Shown here: positions 36,997 to 45,300 of the stretch, piece by piece | How positions within the stretch are numbered: the stretch's first letter is position 1 | Layout of the letters: every line of letters begins with the position of its first letter | Origin: Hydrogenophaga pseudoflava | GTDB taxonomy: Bacteria > Pseudomonadota > Gammaproteobacteria > Burkholderiales > Burkholderiaceae_C | DNA: 64,000 nucleotides | NCBI RefSeq assembly: GCF_031020795.1 | Contig: NZ_JAVHJP010000001.1 | Coordinates: 532,751 to 596,750 of the forward strand | Direction: 5' to 3' | Position numbers and translations under genes: made by a program | The notes under the pieces: generated by a model | The model's database searches: none | The model's input: the letters and a program-made list of their open reading frames with translations, nothing else | What the model was told of the DNA's origin: nothing

Positions 36997-37665
36997 ATGG
37001 ATTTCGCCCAGATCGTTCAAACCGTCGCCATCTACGCCCTGCCCGTGCTGTTCGCCATCACGGTGCACGAGGCGGCCCACGGCTATGCCGCGAGGCACTT
37101 CGGCGACGACACCGCCTGGAAGCTGGGTCGCATCACGCTCAACCCGGTCAAGCACATCGACCCGATCGGCACCATCCTCATGCCGCTGGTGCTGTATTTC
37201 GCGACCGCCGGTGCGTTCCTGTTCGGCTACGCCAAGCCGGTACCGGTGCAGTTCGGACGCCTGAAGAACCCCAAGCGGGACATGGTCTGGGTGGCGCTGG
37301 CGGGGCCGGGCGCCAACCTGGCGCAGGCCATTCTCTGGACCCTGGCGCTGTACCTGATGGTCTTTTTCGGTGTGGGCGAGCGGTTTTTTCTCGAGATGGG
37401 CCGCGCGGGCGTGCTGGTGAACCTCGTGATGTTTGCCTTTAACCTGTTTCCTGTTCCGCCGCTTGACGGGGGACGCATCCTGGTCGGCCTGCTGCCATGG
37501 AAACAGGCCGTCATGGTCTCGCGCATCGAACCCTGGGGCTTCTTCATCGTGATGGCGCTGGTCATCATGGGCGTGATCGGATCGCTCTGGATGTACCCGC
37601 TGATGGGCCTGACCAATTCCCTCATCGAGCTGCTGCTCACCCCGCTGCGCGCGCTGCTGTTCTGA
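36997..37665 (+). CDS. M50-family site-2-type membrane metalloprotease
   Basis: The 222-residue polytopic protein has the zinc motif HEAAH (in FAITVHEAAHGYAARH) in its first helix pair and the third-ligand region NLFPVPPLDGGRIL. About six hydrophobic segments are visible. It lacks PDZ or CBS domains, so it is the minimal type found in many bacteria; its substrates are unknown. The ATG at 36997 is immediately downstream of yciO (4-nt gap), with 18 nt to trpS. Confidence 0.93.
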   Translation: MDFAQIVQTVAIYALPVLFAITVHEAAHGYAARHFGDDTAWKLGRITLNPVKHIDPIGTILMPLVLYFATAGAFLFGYAKPVPVQFGRLKNPKRDMVWVALAGPGANLAQAILWTLALYLMVFFGVGERFFLEMGRAGVLVNLVMFAFNLFPVPPLDGGRILVGLLPWKQAVMVSRIEPWGFFIVMALVIMGVIGSLWMYPLMGLTNSLIELLLTPLRALLF

Positions 37666-37683
37666 TTTTTCTCCCGACTGTCC

Positions 37684-38979
37684 ATGAGCCTTCAACGCGT
37701 CCTGACCGGCATCACCACGTCCGGCACACCCCACCTGGGCAACTACGTCGGCGCCGTGCGACCCACGGTGCGCGCCAGCCGCCTGCCCGATACCCAGAAC
37801 TTCTATTTCCTGGCCGACTACCACGCGCTCATCAAGACCGGGGGTGCACCAGAACGCGTACAGCGCTCCACGCTGGAGATCGCCGCCACCTGGCTGGCCT
37901 GCGGTCTCGACCCCGAGAAGGTGACCTTCTACCGCCAGTCCGACATCCCCGAGATTCCCGAACTCACTTGGCTGCTCACCTGCGTGACCGGCAAAGGCCT
38001 GCTCAACCGCGCCCATGCCTACAAGGCCTCGGTCGACAAGAACAATGCGGCCGGAGAAGACCCGGACGCTGGCGTGACCGCTGGCCTGTTCATGTACCCG
38101 GTGCTGATGGCGGCCGACATCCTGATGTTCAACGCCCACCAGGTGCCGGTGGGGCGCGACCAGATCCAGCACATCGAGATGGCGCGCGACATCGCCTCGA
38201 GCTTCAACCATCTCTATGGCGAGCACTTCACGCTGCCCGAAGCGGTGACCGAGGACCACGTGGCCTTGCTGCCCGGCCTGGACGGCCGCAAGATGAGCAA
38301 GAGCTACGACAACACCATTCCGCTGTTCGCACCGAAGGAACAGCTGCGCAAGCTGATCATGGGCATCCTGACCGACTCGCGCGCCCCCGGCGAACCCAAG
38401 GACACCCAAGGCTCGGCCCTGTTCCAGCTGTACCAGGCCTTTGCGAGTGCCGAAGAAACCACCGCCCTGGCCCAGGCCTATGCCGATGGCATCGCCTGGG
38501 GGGAAGCCAAGCAGGTGCTGTTTGACCGGCTGGAGCGCGAGATTGCACCAATGCGCGAGGTCTACGACGCCCTCATCCAAAACCCGGCGCAGATCGAAAA
38601 AACGCTCCGGGCGGGGGCCGAGAAGGCACGGGCCATCGCCACTCCGTTCACCGCCCGTCTGCGCCACGCGGTGGGCCTGCGTTCGCTGGCCGACCTGCCC
38701 AGCGGAACCACCGCCAAGGCGGCGAAAGCGGCTGCCCCAGCCTTCAAGCAATACCGCGAAAGGGACGGGCAGTTCTATTTCAAGCTGGTCGACGCCCAAG
38801 GCAAGCTGCTGATCCAGAGCGCCGGCTTTCCGGCCCCCCGGGATGCGGCGGACGCCATCCGGCAGTTGCAATCGCAAGGAGAGGCCGCACTTGGGGTGCT
38901 TCAGGACCGGCTGTCGGTGACCGGGAGTCCCTCCGAGGTCGCCTCCGCCCTGCAGCATTTCGCCTCGACCGTGACCTGA
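37684..38979 (+). CDS. trpS: Tryptophanyl-tRNA synthetase with C-terminal extension
   Basis: TrpS charges tRNA-Trp. The catalytic class I core has GITTSGTPHLGN (HIGH-type motif), MYPVLMAADIL and KMSKSYDN. The protein is 431 residues, ~90 longer than the bacterial norm, and from about residue 350 carries a separate domain (FYFKLVDAQGK, AGFPAPRDAADAIRQLQ, EVASALQHF). The first part resembles the DUF1508/YegP repeat. The anticodon region itself looks normal. The gene follows the M50 protease gene by 18 nt. Confidence 0.95.
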   Translation: MSLQRVLTGITTSGTPHLGNYVGAVRPTVRASRLPDTQNFYFLADYHALIKTGGAPERVQRSTLEIAATWLACGLDPEKVTFYRQSDIPEIPELTWLLTCVTGKGLLNRAHAYKASVDKNNAAGEDPDAGVTAGLFMYPVLMAADILMFNAHQVPVGRDQIQHIEMARDIASSFNHLYGEHFTLPEAVTEDHVALLPGLDGRKMSKSYDNTIPLFAPKEQLRKLIMGILTDSRAPGEPKDTQGSALFQLYQAFASAEETTALAQAYADGIAWGEAKQVLFDRLEREIAPMREVYDALIQNPAQIEKTLRAGAEKARAIATPFTARLRHAVGLRSLADLPSGTTAKAAKAAAPAFKQYRERDGQFYFKLVDAQGKLLIQSAGFPAPRDAADAIRQLQSQGEAALGVLQDRLSVTGSPSEVASALQHFASTVT

Positions 38980-39122
38980 GTCCGGGTTTGGCCGCCATTG
39001 CAGCCCCTCTTTCCCCATGAGGCCCCCCCCGGTGAGACAATACGGGATGAGGACTGGAGTTCCACGCTCGGCGCCCCGAACCCGGGAAAACTAAAAACAA
39101 GGACTGCAATCGGGCGCAAATT

Positions 39123-39147
39123 GGTATCGCCAAGCGACGTCGATACC
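39123..39147. repeat. Inverted repeat GGTATCG-N11-CGATACC upstream of the response regulator
   Basis: Two perfect 7-bp arms (39123-39129 and 39141-39147) sit 44 bp before the response-regulator ATG and abut a -10-like TATATGCT (39148-39155). The placement suggests an operator overlapping the promoter, though a structured mRNA leader is possible. Confidence 0.5.
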
Positions 39148-39190
39148 TATATGCTGGACCCTCGAAGCACCTATTCCTACAGCATTTGCC

Positions 39191-39784
39191 ATGAGTATCT
39201 TTGTCATTGACGACCATCCCCTGATGCGCGAGGCCGTCGTCATGCTGCTCCGCCGCCTGCGGACTTCGACCCAGGTGATCGAACTGGAGCGCCTGGCGAC
39301 CGTCAGCCGAGCCATCGCCGAACACGGCGAGCCGGAATTGGTGTGTCTGGACCTCAAGCTGCCCGACACCCATGGTGTGTCGGGAGTGCGGGAGATCCGC
39401 CAGATGCTGCCCGACACCTCGCTGATCGTGCTGTCGGCCTCCCCCGCCTCCGACTACGAGGACCTGGCCCGCGAGGCCGGCGCCGATGCCTATGTGGAGA
39501 AATCGGCCGGTGCGGCGCAGATTGGCCGCGTGCTGCGCGAATTCCTGGCCGATGAGCCGGAAGATGAGAACGCTCCGACAATTCCCGAGAAGCTCTCCAA
39601 GCGCCAGAAGCAGCTGCTGGTCATGCTCGACCGGGGTCTGTCCAACCGCGACATCGCCGAACAGCTGCAGATCAGTGAACACACGGTGAAGGTGCACCTG
39701 TGGCGTTTGTTCCGTCGTCTGAATGTCAAGAGCCGCTCGCAGGCCAGCCACCTGGCACGCACCGCCGGTCTGCTGGACATGTGA
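39191..39784 (+). CDS. LuxR/NarL-type response regulator
   Basis: The 197-residue protein has an N-terminal receiver domain (IDDHPLM acidic pocket, the phospho-acceptor Asp in LDLKLPD, conserved Ser/Lys region LSASPASDYEDLA) and a C-terminal LuxR helix-turn-helix (KRQKQLLVMLDRGLSNRDIAEQ is the core; key part LSNRDIAEQLQISEHTVKVH). It therefore is a phosphorylation-controlled DNA-binding regulator. It converges on a histidine kinase gene whose stop is 1 bp from its own; the kinase is a plausible partner. An inverted repeat upstream may be its own binding site. Confidence 0.92.
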   Translation: MSIFVIDDHPLMREAVVMLLRRLRTSTQVIELERLATVSRAIAEHGEPELVCLDLKLPDTHGVSGVREIRQMLPDTSLIVLSASPASDYEDLAREAGADAYVEKSAGAAQIGRVLREFLADEPEDENAPTIPEKLSKRQKQLLVMLDRGLSNRDIAEQLQISEHTVKVHLWRLFRRLNVKSRSQASHLARTAGLLDM

Positions 39785-39785
39785 T

Positions 39786-41204
39786 TCAGGTCGGCACGTC
39801 CGGTACGCCCTGCTGCTGGGTGTAGAGCGGAATCATCACGCGGAAGACACTGCCCCGGTTGGCTTCGGACGACAGCGCCAGCTGGTAACCCATCATCGTC
39901 GCCAGCTTGGACACGATGGTCAGCCCCAGCCCCAGGCTGTCCTCTGTGCCATGGTGCTGTGAGACCCTGAAGAACTCCTGGAAGATGGCCTGCTGGTGCT
40001 CGCGGGCGATCCCCACACCGGTGTCCCACACCTCGAACAGCAGCATGTCCTCCCGGTAGCGCAGCCCCAGCAGCACACCACCTTTGCTCGTGTGCTTGAG
40101 AGCGTTGGACAGCAGGTTACCCAGGATGCGCCGCAGCACCACGGGATCGGCCCAGATCACGGCCGGGCGGGTGTGGGTGCGCAACCTGATCGACTTGCCC
40201 GCAGCCACCGGGGCGAACTGCAGCGACAGGTCGGCGAACAGCTGCCGCACGTCCACATGCTGCAGACGCACCTTGTAGTTGCCGGCATCGATGCGCGTGA
40301 GGTCGAACAGCGAGTCGAACAGCTCGTTGATCGCCCGGGTGGACTGGAGGATGCGCGGCGAGATGTCGCGCGCCATCTCTGGCTCGGTGGCCAGCCAGTC
40401 GGCGTACAGGCTCAGCGCATGCACCGGCTGGCGCAGGTCGTGCGCGGCCGAAGCCAGAAAGCGGTTCTTGGTCGCCACGGCGCGCAGAGAGGCCCGGGTC
40501 TGTTGTGTCAGCGAATCGATCAGTTCCTGGTTCGAGAACTGGAGCTCGAAGCTGGAGCGGTAGACCTCGTTGAGGCGCTTGCCGGCGGACATCAGCAGCC
40601 ACCAGAACAGCACCAGCAGCACCAGCAGGCCTGCAGTGGTGTCGAGGGGCATCGCGTTGGGAGACTGTGAGGACACCGTGAGCGGCGCCGCCACCAGGGC
40701 ACCGGCGACCACCAGCACCACGGTGTTGGCGTAGGTTCGGAACACGGGCAGATAGGGACTGAACGAGACCAGTGAAATCAATCCTTGGCCCATCACCAGC
40801 ATTCCGCAGATGAATTGCACGCCGACGCTTGATCGCCCGTAGCTCATTGGCACGACGCTGGCCCAGAGGAAGGCGATGACCATCCAGGACCACTGGTAAC
40901 GTTTGATGAAGACCTTGCGACGAGAACCTTCCTGGCTGTCAAACCGGAGGCGGTAGACGCCCAGCATGCGGTAGCGGAACCCGATCATGAAGAGCAGGGC
41001 CACCACCCAGCCGAGGAGCACAAACAGGTTGACCTCGTTCCAGAGCATGAAGACCACCAATGGGATGGCCATGAGGGCAGCCCCGAGGGTGGGCATCACG
41101 TTGTCCATCAGCACGGCGATCAGCCGGGAGTTCACCCACTGGTCTCGCACCTCGGCGGTGGCCGGTACGTGCTGGTAGGTGGCGGGCTGGGTATCGACAA
41201 GCAT
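39786..41204 (-). CDS. Polytopic membrane sensor histidine kinase
   Basis: The 472-residue protein has six or so transmembrane helices (residues ~30-230), a HisKA dimerisation domain with the phospho-acceptor His in ASAAHDLRQPVHALSLY, and a HATPase domain with N box (LGNLLSNALKHTS), DTGVGIA, and GLGLTIVSK. No receiver or phosphotransfer domain follows. The input region is purely membrane-embedded, with no PAS or periplasmic sensor. The start at 41204 (MLVDTQPATYQ) is taken because longer readings run through the tRNA-Ser gene. Confidence 0.92.
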   Translation of the reverse strand: MLVDTQPATYQHVPATAEVRDQWVNSRLIAVLMDNVMPTLGAALMAIPLVVFMLWNEVNLFVLLGWVVALLFMIGFRYRMLGVYRLRFDSQEGSRRKVFIKRYQWSWMVIAFLWASVVPMSYGRSSVGVQFICGMLVMGQGLISLVSFSPYLPVFRTYANTVVLVVAGALVAAPLTVSSQSPNAMPLDTTAGLLVLLVLFWWLLMSAGKRLNEVYRSSFELQFSNQELIDSLTQQTRASLRAVATKNRFLASAAHDLRQPVHALSLYADWLATEPEMARDISPRILQSTRAINELFDSLFDLTRIDAGNYKVRLQHVDVRQLFADLSLQFAPVAAGKSIRLRTHTRPAVIWADPVVLRRILGNLLSNALKHTSKGGVLLGLRYREDMLLFEVWDTGVGIAREHQQAIFQEFFRVSQHHGTEDSLGLGLTIVSKLATMMGYQLALSSEANRGSVFRVMIPLYTQQQGVPDVPT

Positions 41205-41306
41205 GTGGTGCGCTCTGGGTGAGTGGCATTGTCGCACCGCACCCGAACCAGCGAAACGCGCAAAAAGCGACACCCAAGCTGCTGCTAGAATGCAGGGCTT
41301 GACCGC

Positions 41307-41398
41307 GGAGAGGTGGCAGAGTGGTCGAATGCACCGGATTCGAAATCCGGCATACAGGATCTCCTGTATCGAGGGTTCGAATCCCTCCTTCTCCGCCA
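41307..41398 (+). tRNA. tRNA-Ser (anticodon CGA)
   Basis: A complete class II tRNA cloverleaf is present. The acceptor stem GGAGAGG pairs with CTTCTCC, followed by discriminator G and an encoded CCA (41396-41398). The anticodon arm is CCGGA-TTCGAAA-TCCGG with CGA at 41341-41343. A long variable arm (ACAGGATCTCCTGT) and the GGTTCGAATCC T-loop are typical of tRNA-Ser. It reads UCG codons. A 15-bp terminator hairpin follows 13 nt later. Confidence 0.98.
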
Positions 41399-41410
41399 GG
41401 AATTCGTTCC

Positions 41411-41446
41411 ACGACAACGCCCACTTTCGAGTGGGCGTTGTCGTTT
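41411..41446. terminator. 15-bp TTCG hairpin terminator after tRNA-Ser
   Basis: Perfect 15-bp arms (41411-41425 and 41430-41444) close on a TTCG tetraloop, followed by TTT. It ends the tRNA transcript and also lies just past the stop of the NUDIX gene on the other strand. Confidence 0.85.
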
Positions 41447-41459
41447 CCGGGCCCCTGGG

Positions 41460-42239
41460 TCAACCCAGCAAGGCCGCCAGTCCGCCCTCAGGCTCGAAGC
41501 GCCGGTTGCGGTAGCGCAGCCGCGTCGGCCCAATCCACACGGGCTCGCACACCGGGTGCGCAGAGTCGCCCGGGTAGCAGATCACGCGCTCGCCGTTCTC
41601 GTCGAACGGCTTCGGTTCGATCAGGGCCGGCGGGCGAGTGCGGGCGGCGTCGAGCGCCTCGGCAACACTCCGGAGACGCGCCAGCTGCACCAGGCTCATG
41701 ATCTGTGGCGGTGCCAGGTCGATCTCGCCGGCCCAGTAACGCCGCAGTCCCTCGGCCGGAAGCACCCATACCACCTCGGTCGCCTCGAAGTTGTCCTGCA
41801 CCGCCTCCTGGTCCTGCGGCGCCGCGGCGACGAAAAAGCGCGTGTCGAAGCGCTTGCGCGTCACCGACGGCTGGCGCGGAGTGATCCAGCGCGACCAGGG
41901 CCACAGCGAGTCCGCCGGCAGCGCCAACGCGCATTCCTCGCGGGTTTCGCGCAAGGCCGCTGCGAACAGGCCGCGCGCCACCGACGGCGCCAGCCCGGGC
42001 TCATCCAGGACCTGTGCGTACCAGCCGGCCTCGTGGTCCAGCCCCGGCAGCGCGGCTTCTCCGTCGCTCGCATCCAGCTTGCCGCCCGGAAACACATGCA
42101 CGCCGCCGAGCACGCCCGCGTCGCCATGGCGGCGCACCATCAGCACCTCCAGCCCGCGCGTGCTGTCGCGCAGCACCATCACGGTGGCGGAGTCGATGGG
42201 TGCGCCGTCGACCGCGTCGAAGTGGATCTCGATCGCCAT
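41460..42239 (-). CDS. NUDIX hydrolase (NUDT7/NUDT19-like, possible CoA/acyl-CoA pyrophosphatase)
   Basis: The 259-residue protein has a split NUDIX box: the early FPGGKLD is separated by a ~40-residue insert from the REx2EEx catalytic helix (ALRETREECALAL). This insert organisation is shared with mammalian NUDT19 and related CoA diphosphatases, so CoA esters are candidate substrates, but other NDP-X compounds are possible. The ATG at 42237-42239 gives MAIEIHFDAVD; a longer reading overlaps the DUF2889 gene. It follows DUF2889 by 5 nt, so the two are one unit. Confidence 0.82.
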   Translation of the reverse strand: MAIEIHFDAVDGAPIDSATVMVLRDSTRGLEVLMVRRHGDAGVLGGVHVFPGGKLDASDGEAALPGLDHEAGWYAQVLDEPGLAPSVARGLFAAALRETREECALALPADSLWPWSRWITPRQPSVTRKRFDTRFFVAAAPQDQEAVQDNFEATEVVWVLPAEGLRRYWAGEIDLAPPQIMSLVQLARLRSVAEALDAARTRPPALIEPKPFDENGERVICYPGDSAHPVCEPVWIGPTRLRYRNRRFEPEGGLAALLG

Positions 42240-42244
42240 ACGGC

Positions 42245-42802
42245 TCAGCCTGCGCTCTTGGGCGCAGGTTGCCAGCGGAAGAACATCGGGTAGACCTTCT
42301 CGACCACCGGCCCGTCGAAAGCCCAGGCCCGGCACTGGCCCAGGTGCATGGGCGGGCGGCCGTCACCCGCGGGCGCGAACGAGGACGAGCGGGTCTGGAA
42401 GGCGGCGGTCGCGAGGTTGAACAGCAGCTCGCGCAGGTGCGTGCAGCCGACGGTGCCGCCCAGGTGGCGTTCGATGGTCTTGCGCCAGCCCTTGCCCAGC
42501 GTCTCGCCGATCAGGCCCTGCATCGGCGGCATGGCCTGCGGGCAGGGGTCGTGCGGGTGGGCGTCCATGCTGACGGCGATGTCGCGGATCACCATGCTGT
42601 CGTCCACCGTCACCCGGATGCTCATCTGGTGGATCGGCTCATGGGGCGCCCATTCGCCTTCGCCCTCGATCTCGAAGGCGTGCGGTTTCGTGTCCAGCAT
42701 GTCGCCCTCAATGTCCCACAGGCCATCGGCGCGGTGGAAGCCGCGGTACTCGACGCGGCGGGTGTGCATGGGGGTGCGTTCGGAAGGCGGCGGCAGTGGC
42801 AA
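42245..42802 (-). CDS. DUF2889 family protein
   Basis: The protein is of unknown function; DUF2889 members are often encoded near aromatic- or acyl-CoA metabolism genes. The 185-residue protein reads MPLPPPSERTPMHTRRVEYRG and includes DGLWDIEGDMLDTK, HLRELLFNLATAAFQT and WAFDGPVVEKVYP, matching the family. The start is a TTG with GAGG at 7-nt spacing; this keeps the conserved N-terminus, whereas the ATG at 42769 would remove it. It precedes the NUDIX gene and is co-oriented with the MFS gene 80 nt away. Confidence 0.85.
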   Translation of the reverse strand: MPLPPPSERTPMHTRRVEYRGFHRADGLWDIEGDMLDTKPHAFEIEGEGEWAPHEPIHQMSIRVTVDDSMVIRDIAVSMDAHPHDPCPQAMPPMQGLIGETLGKGWRKTIERHLGGTVGCTHLRELLFNLATAAFQTRSSSFAPAGDGRPPMHLGQCRAWAFDGPVVEKVYPMFFRWQPAPKSAG

Positions 42803-42884
42803 GGCAGAACCTCAAGGTGAAACGGGCAACAGGCGCCATTGTCTCCGGGCGACCGGCGCGTCGCTGTCGCCGGCGACGGCCGCT

Positions 42885-44102
42885 TCAGGCAGGGCGACGG
42901 GGCGCCGGCCGGGCGTCCCGGTGCAGCATCCACTGCGCGGCGGCGCCGCACAGCGCCAGGCCCAGCATCAGCCAGCCCAGGTTGACCGCACCCTCGTGGC
43001 GGAACAGGCCGACGGCGAAACCACCCACAGCGCCCATGAGCTGCTGCGACAGGCCGGCCACCGCAGCGGCCGAGCCGGCCAGCGCCGGCAGCAGACCGAC
43101 CGTGCCGGCCAGCGCGGGCGGCACGAGCAGGCCATGACCGATGCCCAGCAGCACCAGCGGCATGGCGAAGGCCAGCGGGGTGTCGAAGCCCGCCAGCGCC
43201 AGCAGCAGCATCAGCGCGACACCACCGACCGTGAGCAACTGGCCCAGGCGCATGATGCGACGCTCGCTGATGCGGTGCGACAGGTGCGTGGTCAGGTAGT
43301 TGCCCACGATGTAGGAGCCCGGGATGGCCATGATGTAGAAGCCGATGCCGTCGGGCTTGACGCCGTAGCTGCCCAGCACGATGGGCGCGCCGCCGAGGAA
43401 GGCGTAGAAAGTGGCGGTGGTCATGGCCAGCAGCAGCACGTGCAGGCCGAACGAGGGCTCTCTCGCCAGCTGCGCATAGGACGAGAGCATGGCTTTGAGC
43501 CAGTGCGGTTGCACGCCGGCGGCGCTCTGGTGTTCGGGCAGACCTCGCCAGGCCGCGAAGAACAGCAGCACCGCCAGCACGGCCATGACGACGAAGTTCG
43601 ACTGCCAGCCCAGGCGCACGTGCAGTTGCCCGCCGATGATCGTGGCCAGCGGCGGGCACAGGCCCATCGCCATGCCGACATAAGCCATCACACGGGTGCG
43701 CTCCGGGCCGGCGAACAGGTCCTGCACCAGCGCGCGCCCGATCACCATACAGGCGGCACTGCCGGCGCCCTGCAGCACCCGCGCCAGCACCAGCGTCGGC
43801 AGGTCGGGCGCGAAGACCGCCATCACCGAGCCGGCGAAGGCGATGACCAGGCCGATCATCAGGATGCGCTTGCGGCCCAGTCGGTCCGACAGCGGCCCGT
43901 AGACCAGCTGCAGCGATCCGTAGGTGACGACATAGCCGCTGAAGGTGAGCTGCACCGCCGCCTGGCTGGAGCCGAAGATCGCGCCCCATTCCTGCATCGA
44001 CGGCAGGCAGATGGTCATGGCCAGCAGGCCGAAGGCGAGCTGCGCCAGCAGGTTGGCGATCAGCAGGCCGCGGGGAGCGGTGGGGGTGGCGGGTGCGGTC
44101 AT
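42885..44102 (-). CDS. Bcr/CflA-family MFS drug-resistance transporter
   Basis: The 405-residue protein shows twelve hydrophobic segments and the Bcr/CflA signatures QLVYGPLSDRLGRKR (loop 2-3) and the Asp in the first helix group (CLPSMQEWG), with ARVLQGAGSAACMV (antiporter motif C region). These transporters export bicyclomycin, chloramphenicol, cysteine or similar compounds using the proton gradient; the substrate cannot be read here. AGGGG precedes the ATG at 44100-44102. It is divergent from the EVE gene with 73 bp between them. Confidence 0.9.
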   Translation of the reverse strand: MTAPATPTAPRGLLIANLLAQLAFGLLAMTICLPSMQEWGAIFGSSQAAVQLTFSGYVVTYGSLQLVYGPLSDRLGRKRILMIGLVIAFAGSVMAVFAPDLPTLVLARVLQGAGSAACMVIGRALVQDLFAGPERTRVMAYVGMAMGLCPPLATIIGGQLHVRLGWQSNFVVMAVLAVLLFFAAWRGLPEHQSAAGVQPHWLKAMLSSYAQLAREPSFGLHVLLLAMTTATFYAFLGGAPIVLGSYGVKPDGIGFYIMAIPGSYIVGNYLTTHLSHRISERRIMRLGQLLTVGGVALMLLLALAGFDTPLAFAMPLVLLGIGHGLLVPPALAGTVGLLPALAGSAAAVAGLSQQLMGAVGGFAVGLFRHEGAVNLGWLMLGLALCGAAAQWMLHRDARPAPRRPA

Positions 44103-44163
44103 GGAGCCCCTGAGGCTACCGTGTTTCGCGCGCACGCCGCGTCCGCTGCGCGATACCCCCGGC

Positions 44164-44169
44164 TACCAT
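44164..44169 (+). promoter_or_regulatory. -10-like TACCAT, 6 nt before the EVE start
   Basis: TACCAT is followed by CGCGCC and the ATG at 44176, with no Shine-Dalgarno. Confidence 0.5.
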
Positions 44170-44175
44170 CGCGCC

Positions 44176-44620
<445 letters not shown>

Positions 44621-44646
<26 letters not shown>

Positions 44647-45280
44647 GGCCCAGAGCCCAGCCGATCAGGCCGGCCGCCACGACCGCGGTAAAGCCCCAGC
44701 CCAGCGCGCGCGAAATCGCCAGTTCGCCCTCACGCGCGGCGCCCATGAAGAACAGCACGAAGGCCAGCAGGTGCACGCCCGCGCGCTGCAGCCGCACCCA
44801 GAGCCGGTCCGGCCGGGCCGTCCACGCCAGCGCCACGTCCACACACCACCAGACGGCGAACACCGTGTCCAGCCGCGGCGCGCTCACCCGCGGCGTGTTC
44901 AGCACCCGCGACCAGTCGTTGCCAAACAGCTCCACCACCGCCCACCAGAAGTGCACCGCAAACACCAGCAGCGAAGCGGTCCAGGTGATGCGCCACAGAC
45001 GCGCCGCCCAGGCTGCGCGTGCGGACAGCGGCAGCAGCGCCAGCGCCGGCGCTGCGAACAGCAGTGAGGCCCAGATGGTGAAAAAGGTGCGGTGCAGATC
45101 CTCGCGCTGCGTCTCCGACACGTCGGCCAAGCCGCCGCCCGGTGGCGAGAGGGAAAACAAGGGCCAATCCCGCGTCCAGGCCGCCGCCCCAAACACCAGC
45201 ACCAGAGCCAGCGCCGCCAGCAGCACCGAGGTCATCAGATCGGTCCGGCGCCCATCGTTCGTCTCGTTCCTCGGGGTCAT
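44621..45280 (-). CDS. Hypothetical membrane protein, four to five helices
   Basis: I do not recognise this family. The 219-residue protein has hydrophobic segments at about residues 16-32 (MTSVLLAALALVLVFGAAAW), 65-85, 98-115 (LVFAVHFWWAVVELFG), 165-182 (LLAFVLFFMGAA) and 193-210, with several Trp residues and an Arg-rich C-terminus. The ATG at 45278-45280 is preceded by AGGAG at close spacing; an ATG at 45304 overlapping the panE-like stop is the alternative. It follows the panE-like gene and is probably co-transcribed. Confidence 0.7.
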
Positions 45281-45300
45281 GTCGCTCCTGCGTAGTTGTG

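Noticed and set aside
36910-39018. A 702-codon minus-strand frame across the M50 protease and trpS genes
   Set aside because: It spans two real genes and their gap with no recognisable domain.
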